Positions 8,022 to 15,976 of a DNA stretch of 64,000 nucleotides are shown in pieces. Origin of the DNA: Blastococcus sp. VKM Ac-2987 (GTDB taxonomy: Bacteria; Actinomycetota; Actinomycetes; Mycobacteriales; Geodermatophilaceae). The notes under the pieces are model-generated. The model was not told the origin of the DNA. It searched no databases and saw only the letters and a program-made list of their open reading frames with translations. Where the stretch lies: contig NZ_JAPVBG010000001.1 in the NCBI RefSeq assembly GCF_026967805.1, forward strand, positions 821,143 to 885,142, in the 5' to 3' direction. How positions within the stretch are numbered: position 1 is the first letter of the stretch; each line of letters opens with the position of its first letter. Position numbers and translations under genes: made by a program.

Positions 8022-8753
8022 ATGACCAGCAGTGACCCGGACGTCATCCGGCGGCAGATCGAGGACACCCGGCGCGAGCTCAGCTACGACGTCGACGCCC
8101 TCAACGAGAAGGTCAACCCGTCCCGCGTCGTGGACCGGCGGGTGACCGCCGCCAAGGGGCGCATGAGCAACCTGAAGGACAAGGTCATGGGCTCTGCCCA
8201 CGACACCACCTCTTCGGCCCAGCACCGGGCCTCCGGCGCGGCGGGTTCCGTGCAGGACGCGGCATCCAACGCGGCGGGCACCGTGCAGGGCGCGGCGTCC
8301 GATGCGGCCGGCAGCGTCCAGCACGCGGCCTCGTCCGCGGCCGGTGCCGTCCAGCAGGCGCCGGACGCGATCGTGCGCCAGGCGCAGGGCAACCCGCTCG
8401 CCGCCGGGCTGATCGCCTTCGGTGCGGGCTGGCTGATCTCCAGCCTCATCCCTGCCTCGCAGAAGGAGCAGGAGCTCGCGCAGCAGGCCGAGTCCAGCTT
8501 CCGCGAGCACAAGGACCAGCTGCTCCAGCCGGCGAAGGAGGCCGCGCAGGAGATGGGCGAGCAGCTCAAGCCGGCCGCGCAGCACGCGATGGAGGAGGTC
8601 AAGTCCACCGCGCAGGACGCGGCGGGGACCGTCAAGCAGGAGGGCCAGTCCGCGGCCCAGGACGTGCAGGGCCAGGCCGAGCAGTCCAAGCAGAACGTGC
8701 AGGGCCAGGCCCAGCAGTCGAAGCAGTCGGTCCAGAACAAGTCCGGCTCCTGA
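8022..8753 (+). CDS. DUF3618 domain-containing protein
   Basis: A protein of 243 residues. The N-terminus SSDPDVIRRQIEDTRRELSYDVDALNEKVNPSRVVDRRV is the DUF3618 signature. The middle is an Ala-rich repeat array, SVQDAASNAAGTVQGAASDAAGSVQHAASSAAGAVQ, with an 11-residue rhythm. A hydrophobic segment (NPLAAGLIAFGAGWLISSLI) precedes a long Gln/Lys/Ala helical tail with QGQAEQSKQNVQGQAQQSKQ near-repeats. It ends the three-gene operon and is followed by a strong terminator. The molecular role of the family is unknown. Confidence 0.85.
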   Translation: MTSSDPDVIRRQIEDTRRELSYDVDALNEKVNPSRVVDRRVTAAKGRMSNLKDKVMGSAHDTTSSAQHRASGAAGSVQDAASNAAGTVQGAASDAAGSVQHAASSAAGAVQQAPDAIVRQAQGNPLAAGLIAFGAGWLISSLIPASQKEQELAQQAESSFREHKDQLLQPAKEAAQEMGEQLKPAAQHAMEEVKSTAQDAAGTVKQEGQSAAQDVQGQAEQSKQNVQGQAQQSKQSVQNKSGS

Positions 8754-8788
8754 GACAGGCGGGTCCCCGACCCGCACCGTTCCGCACC

Positions 8789-8818
8789 GCGCCCCGCCGG
8801 GTTCTCCCGGCGGGGCGC
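8789..8818 (+). terminator. strong intrinsic-type terminator hairpin
   Basis: A perfect 13-bp stem: GCGCCCCGCCGGG (8789-8801) and CCCGGCGGGGCGC (8806-8818) around a TTCT loop, 35 bp after the DUF3618 stop. There is no U-tract, which is normal for high-GC actinobacteria. Confidence 0.8.
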
Positions 8819-8961
8819 AGTGCTGTCCGGGCGCCACCCCCAAGGGGTGAGCCGCGGCGGTCCCCGCTGCAGGCCCCCCGTCGGGGCGCCGTTCCTCCCC
8901 GGGACGACGCCACCGGTCCCATCGCCTCCCGCGGTGCGGGCCACGACCGACGGGAGCTCCC

Positions 8962-9399
8962 GTGGACCCGGCCCCGCACCCTGCCGGCGGCTCCTCCGCC
9001 CGCCCCGGCCCGCCCGGGCCCGCCCGGGTGCTGGTGGCCGACGACGAGGACGACATCCGCGAGCTGGTGGCCCTCGCCGTACGCAAGGCCGGGTGCCAGG
9101 TGGTCACGACGGCACCCGACGGCGGCACGGCGCTGGCCGCCGCGCGGTCGCAGCTGCCCGACCTCGCGGTGCTCGACGTCTCCATGCCGGGCATGACCGG
9201 GCTCGAGATCTGCGCGGCCCTGCGCGCCGACCCAGCCACTGCCGGCGTCCGGATCGTGCTGCTGTCGGCGGGCGCCTCCCCCGACGAGGTCGCCCGCGGC
9301 CTGGCCGCGGGGGCCGACGCCTACCTGGCCAAGCCGTTCACCGTGGCCGGCCTGGTGCGCCAGGTCCGGGAGCTCGCCGTGCGGGAGCCGGCGGCATGA
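8962..9399 (+). CDS. single-domain response regulator
   Basis: A protein of 145 residues from GTG 8962. It is a lone CheY-like receiver after a Pro/Gly-rich head. The acidic pocket is VADDEDD (D27, D28), the phospho-acceptor is D72 in LAVLDVSMPGM, and the conserved Lys sits in YLAKPF. There is no DNA-binding output, so it should signal by protein contact. It overlaps the following histidine kinase by four bases (ATGA at 9396-9399), so the two are a cognate pair in one transcript. Confidence 0.88.
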   Translation: MDPAPHPAGGSSARPGPPGPARVLVADDEDDIRELVALAVRKAGCQVVTTAPDGGTALAAARSQLPDLAVLDVSMPGMTGLEICAALRADPATAGVRIVLLSAGASPDEVARGLAAGADAYLAKPFTVAGLVRQVRELAVREPAA

Positions 9400-11177
9400 C
9401 CGTCGCCGTCCTCGACCGGGCGCGGCCTCCCCGGCCCCGCCCCCGGCTGCTCGACGTCGGCACCTGGCGGTCCGCCGCCGGCGGCGCGCTGCCGGGCGCC
9501 CTCGTGTCCTCCGTGGCGGCCGCCCTGCTGCTGGCCGGCGTCGTGCCGGTCGTCGGACGCGGCGCCGTGCACGCCGGGCTGGCCGTCCTCCTCGCCGCCA
9601 CCGCGGTGGGCTGGTCCGCCCGCCGCTCGACCGGCGCCGTCCGCTCCCTCGCGGTGCCGGTCGCGCAGCTGGTCGCCGTCGGGCTGCTCTACGCCGGCAC
9701 GGCGTCGCCGACGATGCTGCTCCTCCTCCTCGGCCCGCTGTGGGCGCTGGCCACCCACCCGGGCCGCCGGGGCCTGGCGGTCGCCGTGGCCGGGACGACC
9801 GCGGTCCTGGCGGTCCCCCACCTGGTGGGGTCGCTCCCCGCGGCCGCCGACCTCCCCGGGGCCCTGCTGCTGGGGCCGCTCGCGGTGGCCGCCGGCGGCA
9901 TCGCCGTCCACGGGACCACCCGACGCCTCGCCACCCAGACCGACCACATCGCCCGGCTGCAGCGCGAGCAGGCGGCGCTGCTGGAGCAGGTGCAGAGCCG
10001 CGCCGACGAGCTGGACACCGCCTCCCGCATCCTGGCCGCCCGCGCCCAGACCATGACCAGCGTCATCGACGCCGTGACCGAGCAGTCGATCATCGGCACC
10101 GACCGGGACGGCAGCATCCGCGTCTGGAACCCCGGCGCGGAGAAGATGCTGGGCCTGCTGCGCCCCGACGTGGTGCGCACCCGCACGATCCTGGACTTCC
10201 ACCTCGCCGAGGAGCTCACCGCCGCCGCCGCGGACAGCGGCTGCGGAACGGGGCTGGAAACGCTGGTGCACGTCGCCCGCGAGCAGGGTAGCGACGTCCG
10301 GGACTGGACCTACGTCGCCGCCGACGGGAGCCACCGCACGGTGTCGGTGGCGATCACGCCGCGCTCGGACGACCGTGGCGTCCACGCGGGCTGGAACTTC
10401 GTGGGCACCGACATGACCGAGGCGCGCGCGACCGAGCGGATGAAGGACCAGTTCGTGAGCCTGATCAGCCACGAGCTGCGCACCCCGCTGAGCTCGATCC
10501 TCGGCTACCTCGAGCTGGTCATGGACGACGAGGACCAGCCGCTCACCGACGAGCAGCGCTCGTACCTGACCACGGTGGAGCGCAACGCCCAGCGCCTGCT
10601 CCGGCTGGTCGGCGACCTGCTGTTCACCGCCCAGGTGGAGAGCGGCCGGTTCACCCTGCAGCCGGCCGACGTCGACCTGGCCGGCGTGGTGCGCGCCGCG
10701 GAGGAGACCGCACGGGTCGCCGCCGCCACCGCGGGCGTGCAGATCGTCGTCGACGTGCCGGACGAGGGCCTCGTCGTCCCCGGGGACGCGGTCCGCCTCG
10801 GTCAGGCCTGCGACAACCTGGTCTCCAACGCGGTGAAGTTCACCCCCGCCGGAGGACAGGTACGCCTGGTCCTCCGGTCCGCGTGGCGGACCGCCGACGG
10901 CGAGCTCGCCGAGCAGGCGCTCCCTGGCACCGTGCCGGTGGCCCTCCTCTCGGTCGCCGACACCGGGATGGGCATCCCCGCGGGTGAGCAGGGCCAGCTG
11001 TTCACCCGGTTCTTCCGCTCCTCCACCGCCCAGCGCAACGCCGTCCCCGGGGTGGGCCTCGGGCTCACCATCACCAAGGCCATCACCACCGCGCACGGCG
11101 GCACGCTGGACCTGGTCAGCAGCGAGGGCGCCGGCACGACGTTCACCATGACCCTGCCCGTCGCGCCGCCCGCCTGA
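9396..11177 (+). CDS. membrane-bound PAS sensor histidine kinase
   Basis: A protein of 593 residues. The N-terminal half has about six hydrophobic segments (for example SSVAAALLLAGVVPVV, LAVPVAQLVAVGLLYAG, GALLLGPLAVAAGGIAVHG). A coiled stretch and a PAS domain follow (VTEQSIIGTDRDGSIRVWNPGAEKMLG through WNFVGTDMTEAR). The HisKA box is ISHELRTPLSSILGY with phospho-His at about residue 359. The ATPase domain shows N-box DNLVSNAVKFTP, VADTGMGIP, F-box FTRFFRSS and GVGLGLTI. All catalytic boxes are intact. The signal is unknown. It is coupled to the preceding receiver and followed by the TasA-like cluster. Confidence 0.92.
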   Translation: MTVAVLDRARPPRPRPRLLDVGTWRSAAGGALPGALVSSVAAALLLAGVVPVVGRGAVHAGLAVLLAATAVGWSARRSTGAVRSLAVPVAQLVAVGLLYAGTASPTMLLLLLGPLWALATHPGRRGLAVAVAGTTAVLAVPHLVGSLPAAADLPGALLLGPLAVAAGGIAVHGTTRRLATQTDHIARLQREQAALLEQVQSRADELDTASRILAARAQTMTSVIDAVTEQSIIGTDRDGSIRVWNPGAEKMLGLLRPDVVRTRTILDFHLAEELTAAAADSGCGTGLETLVHVAREQGSDVRDWTYVAADGSHRTVSVAITPRSDDRGVHAGWNFVGTDMTEARATERMKDQFVSLISHELRTPLSSILGYLELVMDDEDQPLTDEQRSYLTTVERNAQRLLRLVGDLLFTAQVESGRFTLQPADVDLAGVVRAAEETARVAAATAGVQIVVDVPDEGLVVPGDAVRLGQACDNLVSNAVKFTPAGGQVRLVLRSAWRTADGELAEQALPGTVPVALLSVADTGMGIPAGEQGQLFTRFFRSSTAQRNAVPGVGLGLTITKAITTAHGGTLDLVSSEGAGTTFTMTLPVAPPA

Positions 11178-11196
11178 GCACCCGGCACCCTGCACC

Positions 11197-11229
11197 CGCG
11201 CCCCTGTCCCGCTCCGGGACGGGGGCGCG
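11197..11229 (+). terminator. terminator after histidine kinase
   Basis: CGCGCCCCTGTCCC (11197-11210) pairs with GGGACGGGGGCGCG (11216-11229) with one mismatch around GCTCC. Outer GCAC/GTGC bases can extend the stem. It lies 20 bp after the kinase stop. Confidence 0.7.
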
Positions 11230-11291
11230 GTGCGTTCCGGCGCCGGTACGCCGCTCCCCCGCCGCGGGTGCGCCACGAGCGGAACCGCTTT

Positions 11292-11310
11292 CTTGCGGAT
11301 TCCTTGCGGA
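11292..11310 (+). promoter_or_regulatory. direct repeat upstream of TasA-like gene
   Basis: CTTGCGGA occurs at 11292-11299 and again at 11303-11310, exactly one helical turn (11 bp) apart and about 90 bp before the start at 11400. Tandem direct repeats with this period are a common operator layout for response regulators of the OmpR or NarL type. Which regulator would bind is not known. Confidence 0.35.
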
Positions 11311-11399
11311 ACGCCGGCGGGTGGCGTGCGGATCGGCGGCCAGAGTCCTCGGTGTCGCCGGAGGAACCGGTGGCTTCACGGACACAGGAGACGCAGGAC

Positions 11400-12017
11400 A
11401 TGAGCACCAAGACCGCCGCCACCGCCGCCGGCTCCACCGCCCGCAAGGTCGTCGGCTCCCTCGGCGTGCTCGGCGCCGCTGCCGCGGTCGCCGGCCTGGG
11501 CACGTTCGGCAGCTTCACCGACAGCACCTCGGTCGACACGACCATCAGCTCGGGCACCGTCTCCATCGACCTCACCGAGCCCGCCGCCATCCCGGTGACC
11601 ACCGCCGGCTTCGTGCCCGGCGACACCCTCACCCGTCCGGTGACCCTGGTGAACGACGGCGACACCGCCCTCGCCGCGGTCAACCTGAGCGCGACCGCCG
11701 CCGCATCGAGCGTCCTCACCACCGACGCCACCGAGGGCCTGCAGCTGAGCCTGAAGTCCTGCGCGGTCGCCTGGACGCAGGGCGGCACCCCCGCGGCGCC
11801 GACCTGGACCTGCGCCAGCGGTGAGAAGGCCCTCGGCTCGGGCGCCGTCCTCGCCCCCATCGCCCTGGGCGCGGTGAACTCGCTGGCCGTCGGCGGCACC
11901 GACCACCTGGCCTTCTCCATCTCGCTGCCGACCGCGGCCGACAACGCATTCCAGGGCAAGACCGCCGCGCTGAGCCTGACCTTCACCGCCACGCAGCGCA
12001 CCGGCACCGCCCGCTGA
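11400..12017 (+). CDS. TasA/camelysin-like secreted protein
   Basis: A protein of 205 residues. The N-terminus STKTAATAAGSTARKVVGSLGVLGAAAAVAGLGTFGSFTDSTSV is a long signal segment with the T(F/Y)xxFTD-type end seen in proteins processed by SipW-like peptidases. The rest is rich in Thr/Ser/Val and looks all-beta: VSIDLTEPAAIPVTTAGFVPGDTLTRPVTLVNDGDTALAAVNLS. That matches the TasA/CalY group of extracellular fibre or matrix proteins. Two cysteines (SCAVAW, TCASGE) could form a disulfide. The signal peptidase gene follows 32 bp later, which strongly supports the pairing. Confidence 0.78.
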   Translation: MSTKTAATAAGSTARKVVGSLGVLGAAAAVAGLGTFGSFTDSTSVDTTISSGTVSIDLTEPAAIPVTTAGFVPGDTLTRPVTLVNDGDTALAAVNLSATAAASSVLTTDATEGLQLSLKSCAVAWTQGGTPAAPTWTCASGEKALGSGAVLAPIALGAVNSLAVGGTDHLAFSISLPTAADNAFQGKTAALSLTFTATQRTGTAR

Positions 12018-12049
12018 TCACCGCCCGACGACCGCTCGGAGATCCCGCC

Positions 12050-12682
12050 ATGACCACCGTCCTCCCCGTCCGCGCCCCGGGTGCAGCCACGTCGCTGCGC
12101 CCGGCCGGGGACGAGCGCTCCACGGCCGGTTCGCCGGCCGGCCGGGCCCGCCAGATGCTGGGCCACCTGGTCCCGTGGCTGGTCCGCGGGGCCATGGGGG
12201 TCGCCGTCCTGGCGTTCGCCGTCCTGGCCGTCGGACCGCACCTGCTCGGCTACCGCACCATGACCATGCTGACCGCGAGCATGGCCCCGGAGATCGAGCC
12301 GGGCGACATCACCGTCGCCACCCCGATCGACGTCACCGGGCTCACCGAGGGCATGGTGATCACGTACCACATGCCGGTGGGCGACCACAGCCTCGTGACC
12401 CACCGCGTCGTCTCGGTCGACCACGCCGAGGACGGCAGCGTCACGGTGCAGACCAAGGGCGACGCCAACGACGCGATCGACCCGTGGACCGCCGGCCTCG
12501 AGGGCGACACCGTCTACCAGGTCCGCGCCGTCATCCCGGAGTTCGGCCACCTGGTCCAGCTCCTGCGCACCCCGGTCGTCAGCCAGGTGCTGCTCTACGG
12601 GGCCCCCGCCCTGCTGGCCGGCTGGCTCCTCATGACCATCTGGCGCCCCACCCACGACGAGAACGAGGAGGTCCGGCCGTGA
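12050..12682 (+). CDS. sipW: SipW-type (ER/archaeal-type) signal peptidase I
   Basis: A protein of 210 residues. There is a membrane helix near 45-65 (LVRGAMGVAVLAFAVLAVGPHLLG) and another at the C-terminus (VSQVLLYGAPALLAGWLLMTIW). The nucleophile is S77 in MLTASMAPEIEPGDI. The general base position carries H118 in LVTHRVVSV instead of the Lys of ordinary bacterial type I peptidases. That Ser-His arrangement, with the TKGDANDAIDPW block, defines the SipW/ER type. It sits between the TasA-like substrate gene and another short exported protein, so it probably processes both. Confidence 0.9.
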   Translation: MTTVLPVRAPGAATSLRPAGDERSTAGSPAGRARQMLGHLVPWLVRGAMGVAVLAFAVLAVGPHLLGYRTMTMLTASMAPEIEPGDITVATPIDVTGLTEGMVITYHMPVGDHSLVTHRVVSVDHAEDGSVTVQTKGDANDAIDPWTAGLEGDTVYQVRAVIPEFGHLVQLLRTPVVSQVLLYGAPALLAGWLLMTIWRPTHDENEEVRP

Positions 12683-13101
12683 ACGCCGTCCGTCGCGCCC
12701 TGGCCGTCACCGGCCTCGCCGTCGCCCTCGCCGTGGGAACCGCCGTCCCCGCCTCGGCCACCTACTCCGACAGCGCCGCCGTCCCGACGTCGGTCTCCAC
12801 CCTCGTGGTCACGGCGCCCTCCTCCGTGACGATCGACGACAGATGTCGCGGCTGGTGGTACGAGGCCGTCGTGACCTGGCCGGCCAGCACGACGCCGCGC
12901 GGGGTGGTCGGCTACCGCGTGATGGCGCACCTGAACACCGGCCAGTCCGTCGTCATGGGCGAGACCGACGCCGTTAACCGGACCGTCAGCGCCCGGGTGG
13001 ACCGGGCCTACCTCGGCCACCAGCCCCGGATCTCGGTCATCACGCTCACCAGCTACGGCTGGACGGCGGAGACGCCCCGGTCGGCGGTGCTGTCGTGCTG
13101 A
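12679..13101 (+). CDS. small exported hypothetical protein
   Basis: A protein of 140 residues starting at GTG 12679, overlapping the peptidase stop. A signal peptide is clear (RRALAVTGLAVALAVGTAVPASA, with the motif ATYSDSA after it). The mature part has a fibronectin-III-like strand pattern: WWYEAVVTWPASTTPRGVVGYRVMAHLNTGQ and PRISVITLTSYGWTAETPRSAVLSC. One Cys near DDRC and one at the C-terminal end may pair. It overlaps the next gene by 7 bases. It is probably exported with the TasA-like protein; its role is unknown. Confidence 0.75.
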   Translation: MNAVRRALAVTGLAVALAVGTAVPASATYSDSAAVPTSVSTLVVTAPSSVTIDDRCRGWWYEAVVTWPASTTPRGVVGYRVMAHLNTGQSVVMGETDAVNRTVSARVDRAYLGHQPRISVITLTSYGWTAETPRSAVLSC

Positions 13102-13751
13102 CCGCCCTGGTCGTCGATGCCGACGCCACCACCCGCGGCCAGGTCGCCGACCTGCTCCGCCTCGGGGGCTGGCACGTGCAGCAGGCCGCCGGCCCCGAGG
13201 ACGCCGTCCGCCTCTCCCTGGTCACCGACGTCGACCTGGTCGTGACCGACCTGGTGCTGCCCGGCGGCTCGGGCGCCCAGCTGCTGCGCCGGATCCGGCG
13301 CAACGGGTCCCGCGCCCGGTTCGTGGTCGTCACCGCCGACCCGACCGACGAGGACCGCGCCGAGGCCGCCGCCGCCGGCGCGCTGGTCACCGTGGCCGCG
13401 CCGGTCGGCGCGCGTGCCCTGCTGGACCTCCTGCGCGCCCGGACCACGGGGCCGGGCGCGCAGGCCGGGGACGCCGGTGCGGACGACGACCTGGTCGACG
13501 TCGAGCTCATGACCCGGCTCCAGGGCATCTACGCCGACGCGCTGCCTTCCCGGCTCTCCGCGATCGACCGGCACACCCGGTCCGGCGACGCGACCGCGGT
13601 GGCCTTCGCCGCGCACACCCTCGCCGGCACGAGCGGTCAGCTGGGCCACCCGGAGGTCGCCTCGATCTGCCGGGAGATCGCCGCCGACGCCCGCCGCGGT
13701 GTGCTCGCGCACTCCCGGGTCGTGCGGCTGCAGGAGCTGGCCGGCGTCTGA
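13095..13751 (+). CDS. receiver-HPt fusion protein
   Basis: A protein of 218 residues from GTG 13095. A receiver domain (acidic D8, D10; phospho-acceptor D52 in DLVVTDLVLPGG) lacks the usual 'KP' lysine; the equivalent stretch is LVTVAAPVGARAL. A C-terminal histidine phosphotransfer domain follows, with FAAHTLAGTSGQLGHPEV and phospho-His about H174. The layout suggests phosphorelay traffic rather than transcription output. Loss of the receiver lysine could change phosphorylation switching. It overlaps the exported protein gene and ends before the hairpin array. Confidence 0.85.
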   Translation: MLTALVVDADATTRGQVADLLRLGGWHVQQAAGPEDAVRLSLVTDVDLVVTDLVLPGGSGAQLLRRIRRNGSRARFVVVTADPTDEDRAEAAAAGALVTVAAPVGARALLDLLRARTTGPGAQAGDAGADDDLVDVELMTRLQGIYADALPSRLSAIDRHTRSGDATAVAFAAHTLAGTSGQLGHPEVASICREIAADARRGVLAHSRVVRLQELAGV

Positions 13752-13782
13752 CCGCCACCCGCTCGTCGCACCGGCCGCCCCC

Positions 13783-13928
13783 AGGCATAGGAGGCTTTGC
13801 CTTTGGTTTCGGCCCTCGATCCGGAGGCATAGGAGGCTTTGCCTGTGGTTCCGGCCCTCGATCCGGAGGCATAGGAGGCTTTGCCTATGGTTCCGGCCCT
13901 CGATCCGGAGGCATAGCTTCCTATGCCT
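13783..13928. repeat. 42-bp tandem hairpin repeat array
   Basis: Four copies of AGGCATAG begin at 13783, 13825, 13867 and 13909, an exact 42-bp period. The first three read AGGCATAG-GAGG-CTTTGCCT, an 8-bp stem with one mismatch. The fourth is AGGCATAG-CTTC-CTATGCCT, a perfect stem. The 22-bp linkers are nearly identical and contain GGCCCTCGATCCGG. The array fills the gap between the convergent receiver-HPt and OmpR-type genes. A bidirectional terminator cluster or REP-like element is likely. Confidence 0.85.
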
Positions 13929-13936
13929 GAGTCGGA

Positions 13937-14647
13937 TCAGGCGGCGACGAGGCGGTAGCCGACGCCGCGGACCGTACGGATCTCCGGCGAGTGCAGGCCG
14001 GCCGCGACCAGCTTCCGGCGCAGGTTGGACATGTGCGCCTCGACCAGCCGGAGGTTGCCCTCCCAGTCGGTCTGCCAGACCTCGCGCAGCAGCGTCTCCC
14101 GCTGCAGCACACGTCCCGGCCGGGACGCCAGCGCCGCCAGCAGGTCGAACTCGGTCCGGGTGAGATCGACGACGGCGCCGTCGACGCGGACCTCGCGGCT
14201 GTCCTCGTCCACCTCCAGCTCGGCGAGCCGGCGCACCGACTCGAGCACCGGGTCGGCCTCGGCCGTCGCCGGCGCGGCGGTGCGCGGGAAGCGCAGCATC
14301 GCCTGAACGCGCGCGACGAGCTCGCGGGGCGAGAACGGCTTGGCCATGTACCCGTCGGCGCCGACGGCCAGCCCGATGAGCAGGTCGACCTCCTCGGCGC
14401 GGGCGGTGAGCATCAGGACGTAGCAGGGCGTCTCGGTGCGGATCCGGCGGCACACCTCGGTGCCGTCGGCGTCCGGGAGCCCGAGGTCGAGCACGATCAG
14501 GTCCGGCGGGTCGCGCCGCACCTCCTCGAGCGCCGCGGCGCCGGTGCCGACGGCCCGCACGGTGAACCCGGCGCGCTCCAGCACCGTGGTCACGAGCTCG
14601 CGGATCTCCGGGGTGTCCTCCACCACGAGCACGGACTGATCCGGCAC
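13937..14647 (-). CDS. OmpR/PhoB-family response regulator
   Basis: A protein of 236 residues from GTG 14647, preceded by CGAGGAGGAG. The frame is open further upstream but family similarity starts at DQSVLVVEDTPEIREL. The receiver has VVEDT, phospho-acceptor in DLIVLDLGLPD, and GYMAKPFSPRELVARV. The winged helix is DLTRTEFDLLAALASRPGRVLQRETLLREVW through EAHMSNLRRKL and IRTVRGVGYRLVAA. It is divergent from the PIG-L fusion operon, which it may regulate. No histidine kinase is adjacent. Confidence 0.92.
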   Translation of the reverse strand: MPDQSVLVVEDTPEIRELVTTVLERAGFTVRAVGTGAAALEEVRRDPPDLIVLDLGLPDADGTEVCRRIRTETPCYVLMLTARAEEVDLLIGLAVGADGYMAKPFSPRELVARVQAMLRFPRTAAPATAEADPVLESVRRLAELEVDEDSREVRVDGAVVDLTRTEFDLLAALASRPGRVLQRETLLREVWQTDWEGNLRLVEAHMSNLRRKLVAAGLHSPEIRTVRGVGYRLVAA

Positions 14648-14750
14648 GACGACTCCTCCTCGCTGCACGCAGGGTGCGGAGGCTGGTCCTCCGGTCACCT
14701 GACCGGGTGATCGGCACCGGTGCGGACCGGCTTGAGCGGGGCGCGGACCG

Positions 14751-14778
14751 CCCGGTCGGGTGGTCCCACCCGACCGGG
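14751..14778. promoter_or_regulatory. 13-bp perfect inverted repeat in a divergent intergenic region
   Basis: CCCGGTCGGGTGG (14751-14763) and CCACCCGACCGGG (14766-14778) are separated by two bases. It lies between the OmpR-type regulator and the operon beginning at 14894. A second small hairpin, GAGGCCC..GGGCCTC-like, follows at about 14780-14796. Spacing suits an operator or a 5' leader hairpin. Confidence 0.45.
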
Positions 14779-14893
14779 TGAGGCCCGGGGGCCTCAGCTC
14801 ATGCGACGTGTCCGAACGGCCGTCAACTCCCGCGGGGACACCGGTCCCCCTCCCGGACCCACCCGGGGGACCCCACCGACGGGAGCCGGAACC

Positions 14894-15976
14894 GTGGACG
14901 GTGCCCTGCACGTCCTGGTCGTCGACGACGACCCCGACACCGCATTCTTCGTGCGCACCGTGCTGAAGCGGGGCGGCATGACCGTGACCACGTGCGCCGA
15001 CCCGCTCGAGGCCCTGGCACTGGCGTCCCGCATCGAGTTCGACGCGGCGATCACCGACATCGAGATGCCGGGGATGACCGGGCTGGAGTTCCTCGACCGG
15101 CTCCGCCTGCTGCGCGCCGACCTGCCCGTCACCGTGATGACCGCGCACGCATCGGTCGACTACGCCGTGGACGCCCTGCGCCGGCAGGCCGACGAGTTCC
15201 TCGTCAAGCCGGTGCCCAAGGACACCCTGGCCGCGACGATCCGCCGGCTGGCGGAGACCGCGCAGGCCAAGCGGGCCGCCGCCGCCCCGCGGCAGACCGT
15301 GCTGGCGATCGGCGCGCACCCCGACGACGTCGAGATCGGCGTCGGCGGCACGCTGGCCGCGCACCGCTCCGCCGGCGACCAGGTCGTGATCCTCACCCTG
15401 TCCCGCGGTGCCCGCGGCGGTGAGGCCGGTGACCGGCAGAACGAGTCGCTGGCCGCCGCCGAGCTGATCGGTGCCCGCCTGTTCCTCGAGGACCTCGAGG
15501 ACACCCGGATCAGCCCGATGGACCCGACCATGTCGATCATCGAGCGGGTGGTGGCCGAGGTGCGGCCCACGATCGTCTACACGCACTCGGCCAACGACCG
15601 CCACCAGGACCACCGGGCGGTGCACCAGGCCGCGAGCGTGGCCACCCGCGACGTGCCGACCGTGGCCTGCTTCCAGAGCCCCTCGGCCACCATCGACTTC
15701 CGGCCCACCCGGTTCGTGAGCATCGACGGCTTCACCCGCACGAAGCTCGACCTGCTGCAGAGCTTCGCCTCGCAGGCCGGCATCCGCGCGTACCTCGAGG
15801 ACGACTTCGTCCTGTCCACCGCCCGCTACTGGTCGCGGTACGGCACCGGTGGCCGTTACTGCGAGCCGCTCGAGGTGGTACGCGACGCCGGTGGCGTCGT
15901 CGGCGCGACCAGCGGGACGGCCGTCCAGCAGTCCTCCCCCGCCACGTCGACCACCCCGGAGCGCTTCGGTGTCTGA
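14894..15976 (+). CDS. receiver domain-PIG-L deacetylase fusion
   Basis: A protein of 360 residues from GTG 14894 (VDGALHVLVVDDDPDTAFFV). An in-frame ATG at 14801 would add a disordered Pro/Gly head. The receiver domain has VVDDD, phospho-acceptor in FDAAITDIEMPGM, and EFLVKPVPKD. The second half is a PIG-L/LmbE-type zinc N-deacetylase: AIGAHPDDVEIGVGGTLAAH (AHPDD metal motif) and YTHSANDRHQDHRAVHQAA (HxxDH-like). Family members remove N-acetyl groups from GlcNAc-linked lipids, mycothiol precursors or antibiotics. Fusion to a receiver would put deacetylation under phospho-control. First gene of an operon to 19427. Confidence 0.88.
   Translation: MDGALHVLVVDDDPDTAFFVRTVLKRGGMTVTTCADPLEALALASRIEFDAAITDIEMPGMTGLEFLDRLRLLRADLPVTVMTAHASVDYAVDALRRQADEFLVKPVPKDTLAATIRRLAETAQAKRAAAAPRQTVLAIGAHPDDVEIGVGGTLAAHRSAGDQVVILTLSRGARGGEAGDRQNESLAAAELIGARLFLEDLEDTRISPMDPTMSIIERVVAEVRPTIVYTHSANDRHQDHRAVHQAASVATRDVPTVACFQSPSATIDFRPTRFVSIDGFTRTKLDLLQSFASQAGIRAYLEDDFVLSTARYWSRYGTGGRYCEPLEVVRDAGGVVGATSGTAVQQSSPATSTTPERFGV

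Noticed and set aside
13783..13928. Regular repeats that could be taken for a CRISPR array
   Set aside because: The spacers are nearly identical to one another, the units are self-pairing hairpins, and no cas genes are near.
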